In this document: piece by piece, positions 16,549 to 26,167 of the stretch
How the letters are laid out: each line of letters opens with the position of its first letter
Numbering within the stretch: the stretch's first letter is position 1
Source of the DNA: Polaribacter porphyrae
Lineage (GTDB): Bacteria > Bacteroidota > Bacteroidia > Flavobacteriales > Flavobacteriaceae
Direction: 5' to 3'
DNA length: 64,000 bases
NCBI RefSeq assembly: GCF_002954685.1
Contig: NZ_MSCN01000001.1
Location: 1,426,309-1,490,308 of the forward strand
Notes under the pieces: generated by a model
What the model was told of the DNA's origin: nothing
The model's input: only the letters and a program-made list of their open reading frames with translations
Databases searched by the model: none
Program-made: the position numbers and the translations under genes

Positions 16549-16680
16549 CCACAACATAGTATATAAAAAATAGCAGTTAAGTGCAGTCTACAAGTTTTGT
16601 GATTTTCTGCTATTTTTGTTTTAAAACTGAAAATAGTATCTTTTTCAATCTGCTACTTTCCTTGTACAAAACCGTTAGCT
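16549..16680. repeat. attC-like site of cassette 1
   Basis: An imperfect palindrome of about 130 bp: R''-like CCACAAC (16549-16555), inner arm AAAAATAGCAG (16566-16576) paired with CTGCTATTTTT (16607-16617), a second TCTGCTACTTTCC arm, and a right end ACCG-TTAGCT. The 16566/16607 stem could also end upstream transcripts. The remaining bases up to 16831 hold nothing I recognise. Confidence 0.5.
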
Positions 16681-16831
16681 AAAATTAAAAAAAATATTCT
16701 AAATTTTTCAAAATTAAGAATCTGCAAAAATCTAATATTGTTTTTATCAATTTTATAAAAATTCAGAAACTCTAAAAACGTTTATGCATTAATGAAATTA
16801 TTATTCAGATATTTGTAATAGATTTTTTTAG

Positions 16832-19768
16832 ATGATTGATAATACACTTTTAGAAAACTTAAACAACTCACTTTCTGGTGATGTTCTTTTCGATAATTTA
16901 CACAAAACTTTATATGCTACAGATGCTTCTGTGTATAGAAAAATTCCGTTAGCAGTTGCTTTTCCAAAGGATGAAAAAGACATCAAAACCTTAATTGAGT
17001 TTGTGACCTTAAATAACATAACCTTAATACCAAGAACTGCAGGAACATCACTTGCAGGTCAATGTGTGGGAGATGGAATTGTAGTAGATGTTTCTAAACA
17101 TTTTACATCCATTTTAGCCTTTGATGAGCAAGCAAAAACGATCACTTTACAACCAGGAATTGTTAGAGATTCTTTAAACGTTTTCCTAAAACCATTTGGG
17201 TTATTCTTTGGTCCAAACACCTCAACTTCAAACAGATGCATGATTGGTGGAATGGTGGGTAACAATTCATCAGGAAGTACTTCTATAAAATACGGAGTTA
17301 CAAGAGATAAAGTATTGCAAATTGATGCCATTTTAAGTGATGGAAGCACAGCAGTTTTTAAAGAAATTACTTCGGATGAATTCATCAATAAAACCAAAGA
17401 AAATTCTCAAGAAGGTAAAATTTACAAAAGTATTTTTGAAGAATTATCATCAAAAGAGAATCAACAAGAAATCAAAAACGAATTTCCAAAACCAGAAATT
17501 CACAGAAGAAATACAGGTTATGCTGTAGATGAGTTTTTAAAATCCGATTTATTTGGAGGAACAGCACCCTCTATAAACGTTGCCAAATTCTTATCTGGAA
17601 GCGAAGGGACATTAGCTTTTTCAACTGCAATTACTTTGCAATTAGACGACTTACCTCCTACTGAAAGCATTATGGTTTGTACGCATTTTAAATCTATAAA
17701 TGAGAGTTTAAAAGCTACAGTAACTGCAATGCAGCACAATTTATACAATTGTGAATTAATGGATAAAACCATTTTAGATTGTACCAAAAACAATCGTGAA
17801 TTGGCTAAAAATCGTTTTTTCTTAAAAGGAGATCCAGAAGCAGTTTTAATGTTAGAAGTTTCTGCAAATTCTGTTGAAGAAGCAGAAATTTTAGCTGATA
17901 ATTTAATTGCAGATTTAGAACAAAACAACTTCGGGTATCATCACCCAAAAGTATATGGTACTGATATTAGTAAAGTTCATTATTTGCGAAAAGCAGGTTT
18001 AGGCGCTTTAGGAAATATGGTTGGTGATATGAAAGCTGTGGCTTGTATAGAAGATACAGCAGTTGCTTTGGAAGATTTACCAGATTATATTGAGGAGTTT
18101 ACTAAAATCATGGATAAGTACCAGCAAAATGCTGTCTATTATGCACATGCAGGAGCTGGAGAATTGCATTTACGTCCTATTCTGAATTTAAAAAAGAAAG
18201 CTGATGTTGTTCTATTCAGAAAAATTACGACAGAAACTGCTGAATTAGTTAAAAAATACAAAGGTTCTTTTTCTGGCGAACATGGAGATGGAATTGTTCG
18301 TGCAGAGTTTATTCCATTGATGATTGGCGAAAACAATTATCAACTATTAAGAAGAATAAAAAAGGCATTTGATCCAAACAACGTTTTTAACCAAGGAAAA
18401 ATTACAGATGCTTTTCCTATGGATAAAAGTTTGCGTTATGAAATTGATAGGGTTGAACCTGAAATTAAAACGATTCAAGATTTTTCTGACAGCGAAGGAA
18501 TTTTAAAACTTGCAGAAAAATGTAATGGTTCTGGAGATTGTAGAAAACCTGTTGAAGCTGGTGGAACAATGTGCCCTAGCTACAGAGCAACGAAAAAAGA
18601 GAAAGAAACCACAAGAGCAAGAGCAAATACTCTACGTGAAGTTTTAACGAATAATAATGCTGTAAACAAGTTTGATTCGCAAGAATTAAAACAAGTTTTA
18701 GACCTCTGTTTAAGTTGTAAAGCTTGTGCTTCTGAATGCCCAAGTAATGTAGATATTGCTACAATGAAAGCCGAGTTCTTATACCAATATCAAGAAACGA
18801 ATGGCTATTCTTTTCGAAGTAAATTGTTTGCCAATAATGCAAAACTCAACAAATTAGGTAGCCTAACTCCTACTTTAGCCAATTTGGTTTTAAATACAAC
18901 TATAGCAAAATCTGCTATGGGAGTTGCCATAGAAAGAAGTGTCCCTAAATTGGCAAAAAGAACATTAAATAGTTGGTACAAAAAGCAGAATATCAATAAA
19001 AGTCAGAATGTCATTGCGAACAAAGTGAAGCAATCTGACAATCAAAAAAAAGTTTACCTTTTCAACGATGAATTTACCAACTTTTACGATGTAGAAATTG
19101 GTAAAGACGCTGTTTATTTATTAAACAAATTAGGTTATGATGCAAAAATCATTAATCATGAAGAAAGTGCGAGAAGCTATATTTCTAAAGGATTTTTAAA
19201 AGAAGCGAAACAAGTTTGTGATAAAAACATTACTATTTTTAAAGATATTATTTCTGAAGAAACTCCATTGATTGGCATAGAACCTTCTGCAATTCTGACC
19301 TTTAGAGACGAATATATCAGATTAGCAGACGATAAAACATCCGCACAAAAAATAGCAAAAAATACATTTACTTTCGAAGAGTTTTTATCTAAAGAAATTG
19401 AAAAAGGAAATGTAAATAAAAGCGCATTTACATCAGAAAAAAAGACATTGAAAATTCACGGTCATTGTCATCAAAAAGCCTTGTCTAGCACCAATGCAAG
19501 TTTTCAAATACTAAATCTTCCTAGTAATTATACTGTAACCATTATGAATACTGGTTGTTGTGGAATGGCAGGTTCTTTTGGTTACGAAAAAGAGCATTAC
19601 AAAGTTTCGATGCAAGTAGGTGAAGATACTTTATTCCCTAAAGTAAGGAATTTTAGTGCTGATACTGAAATTGCAGCAGCAGGAACAAGTTGTCGTCATC
19701 AAATTTATGATGGAACAAAACGAATTGCAAAACATCCAATTACTATTTTAAAAGAAGCTTTATTATAA
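16832..19768 (+). CDS. FAD-linked oxidase / Fe-S oxidoreductase fusion (D-lactate dehydrogenase-like)
   Basis: A 978-residue two-module oxidoreductase like YdiJ and respiratory D-2-hydroxyacid dehydrogenases. Residues about 40-470 form the FAD-binding type 4 and C-terminal oxidase domains (PRTAGTSLAGQCVGDG, GMVGNNSSG, HAGAGELHLRP, GEHGDG). Then a ferredoxin-like region (CNGSGDCRK, CLSCKACASECP) and a C-terminal CCG-type heterodisulfide-reductase region (HGHCHQKAL, NTGCCGMAGSFG). It likely oxidises a 2-hydroxy acid and passes electrons to the quinone pool. Residues 727-737 are encoded by a dispersed repeat inserted in frame in the linker before the CCG region. Confidence 0.9.
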   Translation: MIDNTLLENLNNSLSGDVLFDNLHKTLYATDASVYRKIPLAVAFPKDEKDIKTLIEFVTLNNITLIPRTAGTSLAGQCVGDGIVVDVSKHFTSILAFDEQAKTITLQPGIVRDSLNVFLKPFGLFFGPNTSTSNRCMIGGMVGNNSSGSTSIKYGVTRDKVLQIDAILSDGSTAVFKEITSDEFINKTKENSQEGKIYKSIFEELSSKENQQEIKNEFPKPEIHRRNTGYAVDEFLKSDLFGGTAPSINVAKFLSGSEGTLAFSTAITLQLDDLPPTESIMVCTHFKSINESLKATVTAMQHNLYNCELMDKTILDCTKNNRELAKNRFFLKGDPEAVLMLEVSANSVEEAEILADNLIADLEQNNFGYHHPKVYGTDISKVHYLRKAGLGALGNMVGDMKAVACIEDTAVALEDLPDYIEEFTKIMDKYQQNAVYYAHAGAGELHLRPILNLKKKADVVLFRKITTETAELVKKYKGSFSGEHGDGIVRAEFIPLMIGENNYQLLRRIKKAFDPNNVFNQGKITDAFPMDKSLRYEIDRVEPEIKTIQDFSDSEGILKLAEKCNGSGDCRKPVEAGGTMCPSYRATKKEKETTRARANTLREVLTNNNAVNKFDSQELKQVLDLCLSCKACASECPSNVDIATMKAEFLYQYQETNGYSFRSKLFANNAKLNKLGSLTPTLANLVLNTTIAKSAMGVAIERSVPKLAKRTLNSWYKKQNINKSQNVIANKVKQSDNQKKVYLFNDEFTNFYDVEIGKDAVYLLNKLGYDAKIINHEESARSYISKGFLKEAKQVCDKNITIFKDIISEETPLIGIEPSAILTFRDEYIRLADDKTSAQKIAKNTFTFEEFLSKEIEKGNVNKSAFTSEKKTLKIHGHCHQKALSSTNASFQILNLPSNYTVTIMNTGCCGMAGSFGYEKEHYKVSMQVGEDTLFPKVRNFSADTEIAAAGTSCRHQIYDGTKRIAKHPITILKEALL
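19009..19040. repeat. Dispersed repeat inserted in frame in the oxidase gene
   Basis: TGTCATTGCGAAC followed by AAAGTGAAGCAATCTGACA, with TGTCA/TGACA ends. It matches the intergenic copy at 7221-7250 and encodes VIANKVKQS inside the protein. Confidence 0.75.
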
Positions 19769-19832
19769 TAATTATATTTATTCAAAAATCAATTCAAAAT
19801 AAAAATGTATATTTAGAATTAAAAATAAAATC

Positions 19833-20216
19833 ATGAAACCAACCATATTTTTAAAGCGTAAAACGTTTATAGGTCTTTTTTTAGTATTTATTGCTATCGG
19901 TTTTTCTTCAATGACTACTCTAAAAGCATATGATCCTTCAGGAAATTGGAATTATGAAATAGAAACTGGAGAAGAAACTTTAACAGGATTAATGACCATT
20001 AAAAAAGTAAAAAACACTTACGAAGTAAATATTGAATCTGATGTTTACGGAAATTTATCCTTAGAATCTGTAGCGTTTAAAAATAAGGTTTTAACAGCAT
20101 CTGTTGATGTTCAAGGCGTAGTCACAGATTTTGAAATGGAATTTGATAATGACAAAATGTCTGGAGCAGTTTATTATGATGAAATGGAACTCTCACTTTC
20201 TGCAAAAAGAGAATAA
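19833..20216 (+). CDS. Secreted small protein of unknown function
   Basis: A 127-residue exported protein with an N-terminal hydrophobic segment (about residues 14-32) ending in a likely cleavage site after LKAY. The mature part is beta-rich: DPSGNWNYEIETGEETLTG opens a small barrel-like fold with repeated strand-turn units (GNLSLESV, NDKMSGAVYYDEMELSLSAK). Similar short proteins occur beside amidohydrolases in flavobacteria, but no such neighbour is present here. Function unknown. A strong terminator follows. Confidence 0.6.
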   Translation: MKPTIFLKRKTFIGLFLVFIAIGFSSMTTLKAYDPSGNWNYEIETGEETLTGLMTIKKVKNTYEVNIESDVYGNLSLESVAFKNKVLTASVDVQGVVTDFEMEFDNDKMSGAVYYDEMELSLSAKRE

Positions 20217-20233
20217 TGTAAAAATATTATATT

Positions 20234-20262
20234 AAAAGGGAAGTTTTAGCTTCCCTTTTTTT
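20234..20262 (+). terminator. Strong intrinsic terminator
   Basis: AAAAGGGAAG (20234-20243) pairs with CTTCCCTTTT (20250-20259) across a TTTTAG loop, followed by T's. Confidence 0.85.
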
Positions 20263-20314
20263 ATTTAATTACGATAATAAACAATTTTATTTCAAAAAAA
20301 CCAGCATTAATGGC

Positions 20315-21565
20315 ATGAAGAATACTCATAAAATAACAGTAATGTTTTCACTTATTATTGCTGGGGAAGCCATTTTTTTACTTCCGTTTATTTTAATGCG
20401 TGTTTTTAAACCTGTAATTAGAGAAGCGTTTGTAATTTCTGATGCACAAATTGGAGAAGCACAAGCTTTATATGGAATTACAGCTGTGCTTTCCTATTTT
20501 TTTGGTGGATTTATTGCTGATAAATATGAGCCTAGAAAATTATTATCTCTTTCATTAGTTTTAACAGGTTTAGGTGGTTTTTGGATGGTTTTTAAACCTT
20601 CTATTACAGGTTTAAAAATATTATATGCTTTTTGGGGAATTTCCACAATTCTATTCTTTTGGGCATCCTTAATAAAAGCGACCAGACAATGGGGAAATGA
20701 ACACAATCAAGGATTATCTTTTGGTTTATTAGATGGAGGAAGAGGCTTTTTTGCAGCTACAATTGCGTTATCTGGTGCAGGAATTCTCACTTTTTTCTTT
20801 CCTGAAAAAGGAAGTGAAATCACTTTTGAACATAAAGTAGCAACCTTACAATATATTATTGGTGCATTAACTATTATTGTCTTTTTGGTAGCTTTTTTAG
20901 TTTGGAATACTTTAGGAAATACTACTCAAGAAAAGCAAACCAATGAATTTCCTTTCGATTTTAAAAAAGCATTTTCATTGATGAAACAGAAAAAAGTGAT
21001 TTTTCATTCCTTGATTATTTTCTGTGCATATTGTGCTTATAAATTAACAGGAGTTTATGGCACTTATGCCAAAGATGTTTGGAATTATTCTCTAGAAGAA
21101 GCTACCTATTTTGCAGTTTTTATTCAATATTTGAGACCAATTTCTGCAATTCTAATTGGCTGGATTGCTGATAAATATCTGCCATCAAAAATGCTAATTC
21201 CCTCGTTTTCAGTTTTAATAATTACTTCTGCTTTACTTGGTTTAGGTTTTTCTGAAAATCATTTCATGTATACTTCGTTTGCAACCTTTATTGGTATTGC
21301 CTTTGCAACCTATTCTTTAAGAGGATTGTATTTTGCAATTATCGAGGAAACAAAAACTCCTATAGAGTTTACAGGAACTTTAGTTGGAATTATATCAATT
21401 GTAGGTTTTACACCAGATGTATTTATGTCGTTATTTAATGGTTATATGTTGGGAGAAAATCCTACAATTGTAGAGTATCAAAATTTATTTAGCACATTTA
21501 TAATAATCCCTATTGTAGGTTTAATTGCTGCTTTAGGGTTTCGAAAATCAATTAAAAATGAGTAA
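20315..21565 (+). CDS. Major facilitator superfamily transporter
   Basis: A 416-residue MFS permease with about 12 membrane segments. The loop 2-3 signature region reads GGFIADKYEPRKLL, and the symmetrical second-half loop GWIADKYLPSKML is present, both diagnostic of MFS. Substrate is not determined: the protein is generic, and the neighbouring gene downstream is a decayed aldo-keto reductase. ATG 20315 was chosen because it directly precedes the first helix. Confidence 0.85.
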   Translation: MKNTHKITVMFSLIIAGEAIFLLPFILMRVFKPVIREAFVISDAQIGEAQALYGITAVLSYFFGGFIADKYEPRKLLSLSLVLTGLGGFWMVFKPSITGLKILYAFWGISTILFFWASLIKATRQWGNEHNQGLSFGLLDGGRGFFAATIALSGAGILTFFFPEKGSEITFEHKVATLQYIIGALTIIVFLVAFLVWNTLGNTTQEKQTNEFPFDFKKAFSLMKQKKVIFHSLIIFCAYCAYKLTGVYGTYAKDVWNYSLEEATYFAVFIQYLRPISAILIGWIADKYLPSKMLIPSFSVLIITSALLGLGFSENHFMYTSFATFIGIAFATYSLRGLYFAIIEETKTPIEFTGTLVGIISIVGFTPDVFMSLFNGYMLGENPTIVEYQNLFSTFIIIPIVGLIAALGFRKSIKNE

Positions 21566-21574
21566 AAAAAGAAC

Positions 21575-22007
21575 TATGTTGTAGCAGAAAATCGCTATAA
21601 AAAATTAAATATTGAAGAACAGCAAATAGTGGTTTATTACTACCAGAACTTTCTTTAGGTTATGGCAGAACTTTGGCGAAAATGATAGTTTTAAAAATGC
21701 AAGAAACTTATTAAAATGTGCTTTTGATAATAGAATTACACATTTTGATTTGGCTAATAATTATAGACCTCCTAATGGATCTGCTGAAATGACTTTTGGT
21801 AAAATTAAAGATTTAGACGGAATCACTGAAAGTAGAACCCAGAATTTAGCACAAATGGCAATTTCTTGGATTTTAAAAGATGATAGAATTACCTCTGTAT
21901 TAATTGGAGTTAGTAAAACAAGTCAGATTTTAGATAGTGTTAAAGCGATTAAAAACACTGTTTTTTCTGAAGAAAAGTTGAATAATATTAATCTTATTCT
22001 AAATTAG
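21575..22007 (+). pseudogene. Decayed aldo/keto reductase (YghZ-like)
   Basis: The remains of an L-glyceraldehyde-3-phosphate reductase-type (YghZ) gene. Scattered frames give VAENRY, then SGLLLPELSLG, then FGENDSFKNARNLL and ITHFDLANNY up to TFGKI. The sequence then jumps to the C-terminal NLAQMAISWILKDDRITSVLIG. An intact protein has about 330 residues; the middle part of the barrel is deleted and there are at least two frameshifts plus a stop. The in-frame 85-codon piece from 21750 cannot form a TIM barrel. Confidence 0.85.
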
Positions 22008-22103
22008 ATTTAAAACAAATAGAGAAATTTTAAATTTCTTTAAGAATATTAATTAATAAAATTGTTAATTTAGTTTAATTAATAACTAAAAAAATTAAAC
22101 AAA

Positions 22104-22553
22104 ATGAAAATAACTCAAATTATTATCAAGTATTCTATCATTATCACATTATTAATTGGAGGTTTTTTTCTCTTATCTAAATTATTAGGAGTTCATGACA
22201 ATCCATATTTAAGATTTTTAAATCTAATTTTTGTTGTAGTTGGAATAAGACAAGCAATTAAAACTAATATTGAATTTAATCACGATACAAACTATATTGC
22301 AAATCTAGGTATTGGGTTACAAACTGGTGCTGCAGCTGTTATTTTTTCAATTATTGGTGTAATTGGTTATATAGAATTTATAAATCCAGAATTCCTTTTA
22401 ACCATGAATAAATCTTTTCTTATAGGTGGAAATTTATCTCTGGCAGAAGTATTTATAACCTTACTAATAGAAGGGATGGCATCTTCTTTTATAGGTTCAT
22501 TTATTGTAATGCAATTTTATAAAAATCATGATAAAGTATTAGCTTCTCTATAA
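22104..22553 (+). CDS. DUF4199-like small membrane protein
   Basis: A 149-residue integral membrane protein with four hydrophobic segments: about residues 8-27, 34-52 (the latter followed by GIRQAIK), 70-92 and 112-138. The loop GIRQAIKTNIEF and the pattern of helices resemble the DUF4199 family common in Bacteroidota. No function is known for the family. It is isolated between a pseudogene and valS, and a bidirectional terminator separates it from valS. Confidence 0.6.
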   Translation: MKITQIIIKYSIIITLLIGGFFLLSKLLGVHDNPYLRFLNLIFVVVGIRQAIKTNIEFNHDTNYIANLGIGLQTGAAAVIFSIIGVIGYIEFINPEFLLTMNKSFLIGGNLSLAEVFITLLIEGMASSFIGSFIVMQFYKNHDKVLASL

Positions 22554-22565
22554 GACTTAATAATT

Positions 22566-22597
22566 AAAAAGCCTCTTTCTTATGAAAAAGGCTTTTT
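22566..22597. terminator. Bidirectional terminator between DUF4199-like gene and valS
   Basis: AAAAAGCCT (22566-22574) pairs with AGGCTTTTT (22589-22597). A-run and T-run on opposite sides let it serve both converging genes. Confidence 0.85.
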
Positions 22598-22625
22598 GAT
22601 TTTATATGAATAACATTTATAAATA

Positions 22626-25280
22626 TTACTTCAAACTGGCCAAACTACTTTTAATAGTCTCTATTTTAGCAAGTGTATCGCTTTCTTTTTTACGCTCTAA
22701 AGTAATTACCTGTTCTGGTGCATTACTTACAAAACGCTCATTAGATAATTTCTTTTGAATTCCGAATAAGAAACCTTCCGCTCTTTTTAATTCTGCATTT
22801 AGTTTTTTGGTTTCAGCTTCTACATCTATATTTTCTGCTGAAATTGGCACAAAATATTCATTTGATTTTACTCTAAATGATACTCCATCAACTTTTTCAG
22901 AAACATAGTTGATTACTGATGTATTTGTTAGTTTTTGAATAACAGCATCAAATTCTTTCGAATTCTTTTCATTATCAACTACAAACAATTCTACAGCATC
23001 TTTAAAAGAAATATTCTTTTCTTTTCTTATGGTTCTAATACCAGAAACAACTCCTGTTGCAAATTCAAAATCAACAATAATATCTGAATTAAATGCTTTT
23101 TGTGTTGGATATTTAGCAATAATTAACGCTTCGTCAGTAGTTCTTTCTGTGATAAATTGCCAAATTTCTTCCGTTAAAAACGGCATAAAAGGATGCAATA
23201 CCTTTAAGTTATTTTCTAACACTTCAATAACAGCATCAAACGTTTTTCTATCTATAGGTTGCTGATAACCAGGTTTTACAATCTCTAATAACCAAGATGA
23301 AAAATCATCCATAATTAATTTATAAATTGCCATCAAAGCATCACTTAAACGATATTTAGAGAAATAGTCGTCTATTTCTGCTAACGTTTTTTGGAATTTT
23401 GCTTCATACCATTCTAAACCAATTTTTGCGGTTTCTGATTGTGGTAAATTTGCATCAACTTCCCAGCCTTTTATCAATCTAAAGGCATTCCAAATTTTGT
23501 TTGCAAATGCTTTTCCTTGCTGACATAAATCTTCATCGAACATTAAATCGTTTCCAGCAGCAGAACTTAATAATAAACCAACTCTAATTCCATCTGCTCC
23601 ATAATCGTCTATCAATTTTAAAGCATCAGGAGAGTTTCCAAGTTGTTTAGACATTTTTCGTCTTTGTTTATCTCTAACTAAACCAGTTAAATAAACATTC
23701 TGAAAAGGTTTTTCATCTTTATATTCATAACCAGCAATAATCATTCTTGCTACCCAAAAAAATAAAATATCTGGTCCAGTAACTAAATCGTTTGTTGGAT
23801 AATAATAGTTAATTTCTTCGTTTTCAGGATTTCTGATGCCATCAAAAACGGACATTGGCCAAAGCCAAGAAGAAAACCAAGTATCTAGTGCATCTTCGTC
23901 TTGACGTAAATCTTCTATTTTAAGAGATTTCTCCATTTCAGTCGAAATGACAGCTAATTTCTTTTTTGCTAATTCAAATGCTTTTTCCTTGATCTCTGCT
24001 ACAACAAAATCTTCTTTTCCATCTCCATAGAAATACGCAGGAATTTGTTGTCCCCACCACAATTGACGAGAAATATTCCAATCACGTACATTTTCCATCC
24101 AATGTCTGTAAGTATTTTCGAACTTTTTTGGATATAAATTTACTTCAGCATTTTCACCCAAAACAGCATCAATAGCAGGTTGAGCTAAATCTTTCATTTT
24201 TAAAAACCATTGATCAGATAATCTTGGCTCTATAACTGCTTTTGTTCTTTCTGATGTACCTACTTTATTGGTGTGAACTTCAGTTTTTACTAAAATTCCT
24301 TTTTCTTCCAATTCTTTAGCGATTGCTGCACGAACTACAAATCTGTCTTTGCCTTGATAATGCAATCCAAAAGAGTTCAAAGAAGCATCATCATTAAAAA
24401 TATCGATAACTTCTAAATTGTGCTTGTCTCCTAAATTTTTGTCATTTTCATCGTGAGCAGGGGTTACTTTTAAACAACCTGTCCCAAATTCTAAATCAAC
24501 ATATTCATCCTCAATAATAGGAATAATTCTTCCACAAAGTGGCACAATTGCTTTCTTTCCTTTTAAGTGTTTAAAACGTTCATCATTTGGGTTGATACAT
24601 ATAGCAGTATCTCCAAAAATAGTTTCTGGTCTTGTTGTTGCAATCGTTAATGTTTCTTTTGAACTTTCAATTTTATATTCTAAATAATACAAGTTTCCTT
24701 GTCTTTCTTCATGAATTACTTCTTCATCAGAAAGTGTGGTTTTTGCTTCAGGATCCCAATTTACCATTCTATAACCTCTATAAATTAAACCTTTGTTATA
24801 TAAATCAACAAAAACTTTAATTACAGATTCAGACATTTCTGGATCCATTGTAAACTTTGTTCTTTCCCAATCGCAAGAAGCACCTAGCTTTTTTAATTGT
24901 TCTAAAATTTTTCCTCCATATTCGTTTTTCCAGTCAAAGGCGTGTTGCAGAAATTCTTCACGAGTTAAATCGCTTTTTTTGATGCCTTGCTCCTTTAATT
25001 TCGCAACAACTTTTGCTTCAGTTGCAATTGATGCGTGATCTGTTCCTGGAACCCAACATGCATTTTTACCTAATAATCGTGCACGACGAATTAATACATC
25101 TTGAATAGTATTATTCAGCATATGCCCCATATGCAAAACTCCTGTAACATTTGGTGGAGGAATTACAATTGTATAAGGCTCTCTTTCATCTGGTGTTGAA
25201 TGAAAATAGTTGTTTTTTATCCAGTAGTCATACCATTTATCTTCTACCTTACTTGCATCATATTTTGATGGAATTGCCAT
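22626..25280 (-). CDS. valS: Valine--tRNA ligase
   Basis: A class I aminoacyl-tRNA synthetase of 884 residues, normal for Bacteroidota ValRS. The HIGH-type motif is VLHMGHMLN near residue 48, the editing (CP1) domain contains [10 protein letters not shown], and the KMSKS motif appears as [12 protein letters not shown]. The anticodon-binding helical bundle and a C-terminal coiled coil (about 815-884) complete it. Residues 444-452 (VISTEMEKS) come from a dispersed repeat inserted in frame just before the conserved [14 protein letters not shown]. All catalytic motifs are intact, so it should be functional. Confidence 0.97.
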   Translation of the reverse strand: MAIPSKYDASKVEDKWYDYWIKNNYFHSTPDEREPYTIVIPPPNVTGVLHMGHMLNNTIQDVLIRRARLLGKNACWVPGTDHASIATEAKVVAKLKEQGIKKSDLTREEFLQHAFDWKNEYGGKILEQLKKLGASCDWERTKFTMDPEMSESVIKVFVDLYNKGLIYRGYRMVNWDPEAKTTLSDEEVIHEERQGNLYYLEYKIESSKETLTIATTRPETIFGDTAICINPNDERFKHLKGKKAIVPLCGRIIPIIEDEYVDLEFGTGCLKVTPAHDENDKNLGDKHNLEVIDIFNDDASLNSFGLHYQGKDRFVVRAAIAKELEEKGILVKTEVHTNKVGTSERTKAVIEPRLSDQWFLKMKDLAQPAIDAVLGENAEVNLYPKKFENTYRHWMENVRDWNISRQLWWGQQIPAYFYGDGKEDFVVAEIKEKAFELAKKKLAVISTEMEKSLKIEDLRQDEDALDTWFSSWLWPMSVFDGIRNPENEEINYYYPTNDLVTGPDILFFWVARMIIAGYEYKDEKPFQNVYLTGLVRDKQRRKMSKQLGNSPDALKLIDDYGADGIRVGLLLSSAAGNDLMFDEDLCQQGKAFANKIWNAFRLIKGWEVDANLPQSETAKIGLEWYEAKFQKTLAEIDDYFSKYRLSDALMAIYKLIMDDFSSWLLEIVKPGYQQPIDRKTFDAVIEVLENNLKVLHPFMPFLTEEIWQFITERTTDEALIIAKYPTQKAFNSDIIVDFEFATGVVSGIRTIRKEKNISFKDAVELFVVDNEKNSKEFDAVIQKLTNTSVINYVSEKVDGVSFRVKSNEYFVPISAENIDVEAETKKLNAELKRAEGFLFGIQKKLSNERFVSNAPEQVITLERKKESDTLAKIETIKSSLASLK
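23924..23953. repeat. Dispersed repeat inserted in frame in valS
   Basis: On the coding strand CTGTCATTTCGACTG then AAATGGAGAAATCTC, matching the murB copy (CTGTCATTTCGAGCG, AAGTTGAGAAACATC). It is read in the same frame as the other two genic copies. Confidence 0.75.
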
Positions 25281-25386
25281 ACTTTGGAATAATTTTTGAA
25301 TATAGTTTACAAAAATACAATTCTCTTTATTCTAGAGAAAATTAGAGGTTGATTATTTTATCATTTTAAAATCGTAAATTTGATTT

Positions 25387-25749
25387 ATGCAAAAAGCTAT
25401 TTTTTTTATTTTGTTCCTATTTTTTTCACTTGGAATTTCTGCACAGGAGTTTAAGTTTGAGAAAGAGACGATTAATTATGGAAAAATTAAGAAAGGTGAT
25501 GATGGAAAACGTGTATTTTCCTTTACAAATATTGGAAAAGCACCATTAATTATTAAAGAAATTAAAACTTCTTGTGATTGTGCAATCCCAAAAAAACCAG
25601 AAAAACCTATAATGCCAAACGAAAAAGCAACAATTACTGTAGCATATGACACATCAAAAACTGGTGGTTTTTCTAAAGAAATAATTATTTTTTCTAACGC
25701 AAAAAATAAAATTAAAAGAATAAAAGTTAAAGGGTACATTAGTAAATAA
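25387..25749 (+). CDS. DUF1573 periplasmic protein (copy 1)
   Basis: A 120-residue exported protein (signal peptide ending ISAQ) made of a single DUF1573 domain, an immunoglobulin-like (MSP/ASPM-type) fold. Hallmarks are INYGKIKKGDDGKRVFSFTNIG, IKTSCDC with the conserved Cys pair, and KPIMPNEKATITVAYDT. The role is unknown, perhaps in envelope assembly. It forms a tandem duplicate with the next gene (7 nt from its stop to the next ATG), sharing roughly 60 per cent of positions by eye. Confidence 0.85.
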   Translation: MQKAIFFILFLFFSLGISAQEFKFEKETINYGKIKKGDDGKRVFSFTNIGKAPLIIKEIKTSCDCAIPKKPEKPIMPNEKATITVAYDTSKTGGFSKEIIIFSNAKNKIKRIKVKGYISK

Positions 25750-25756
25750 AGTGATT

Positions 25757-26167
25757 ATGAAATCGTTTTTAATAGGATTATTGTTATGTGGATTTAGTTT
25801 ATCTACAGCTGCACAAGAATTTAAGTTTGAAAAAGAAACCATTAATTATGGGAAAATTTCTAAAAATTCTGATGGAGAAAAAACATTTGTATTTACAAAC
25901 ATTGGTAATAAACCTTTAGTCATAAGAAACATAAAGTCTTCATGTGGTTGTACTATTCCTAAAAAACCAGAAAAACCAATTATGCCTGGAGAAAAAGGGG
26001 AGATAAAAGTTATTTACGATACTAACAGAATTGGTGGTTTTTCAAAAACAATCACAATTTTCTCGAATGCAAAAAGTCCGAGGAAAATTATTAAAATAAA
26101 AGGAAATGTTTACAATGGCATAATTTTAGAGAAAGAAAAAAATATGCTTTCTAATTCTAGTAAGTAA
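25757..26167 (+). CDS. DUF1573 periplasmic protein (copy 2)
   Basis: The second member of the tandem DUF1573 pair: signal peptide ending STAAQ, then FVFTNIGNKPLVIRNIK, SSCGCTIPKKPEKPIMPGEK and the conserved GGFSKTI strand, plus a C-terminal extension of about 20 residues. ATG 25757 is chosen over an upstream in-frame GTG (25751) because the signal peptide starts cleanly there. CGC replaces the CDC of copy 1. The two genes are probably co-transcribed. It abuts the converging minus-strand gene with no gap. Confidence 0.85.
   Translation: MKSFLIGLLLCGFSLSTAAQEFKFEKETINYGKISKNSDGEKTFVFTNIGNKPLVIRNIKSSCGCTIPKKPEKPIMPGEKGEIKVIYDTNRIGGFSKTITIFSNAKSPRKIIKIKGNVYNGIILEKEKNMLSNSSK

Larger units (their letters stand above)
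13770..16674. mobile_element. Integron-type gene cassette, candidate 1 (2905 bp)
   Basis: It starts TTGTGG directly after CTTAAG (G at 13769) and ends ACCG at 16674, followed by TTAGCT. At its right end is an attC-like palindrome whose outer arm CCACAAC (16549-16555) is the exact complement of GTTGTGG at the left junction, as required of an attC R''/R' pair. The cargo, all on the plus strand, is a lipoprotein/GH19-type hydrolase gene and two related small lipoproteins. No integrase is in the window, so acquisition in trans or an old integron elsewhere is implied. Confidence 0.6.
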
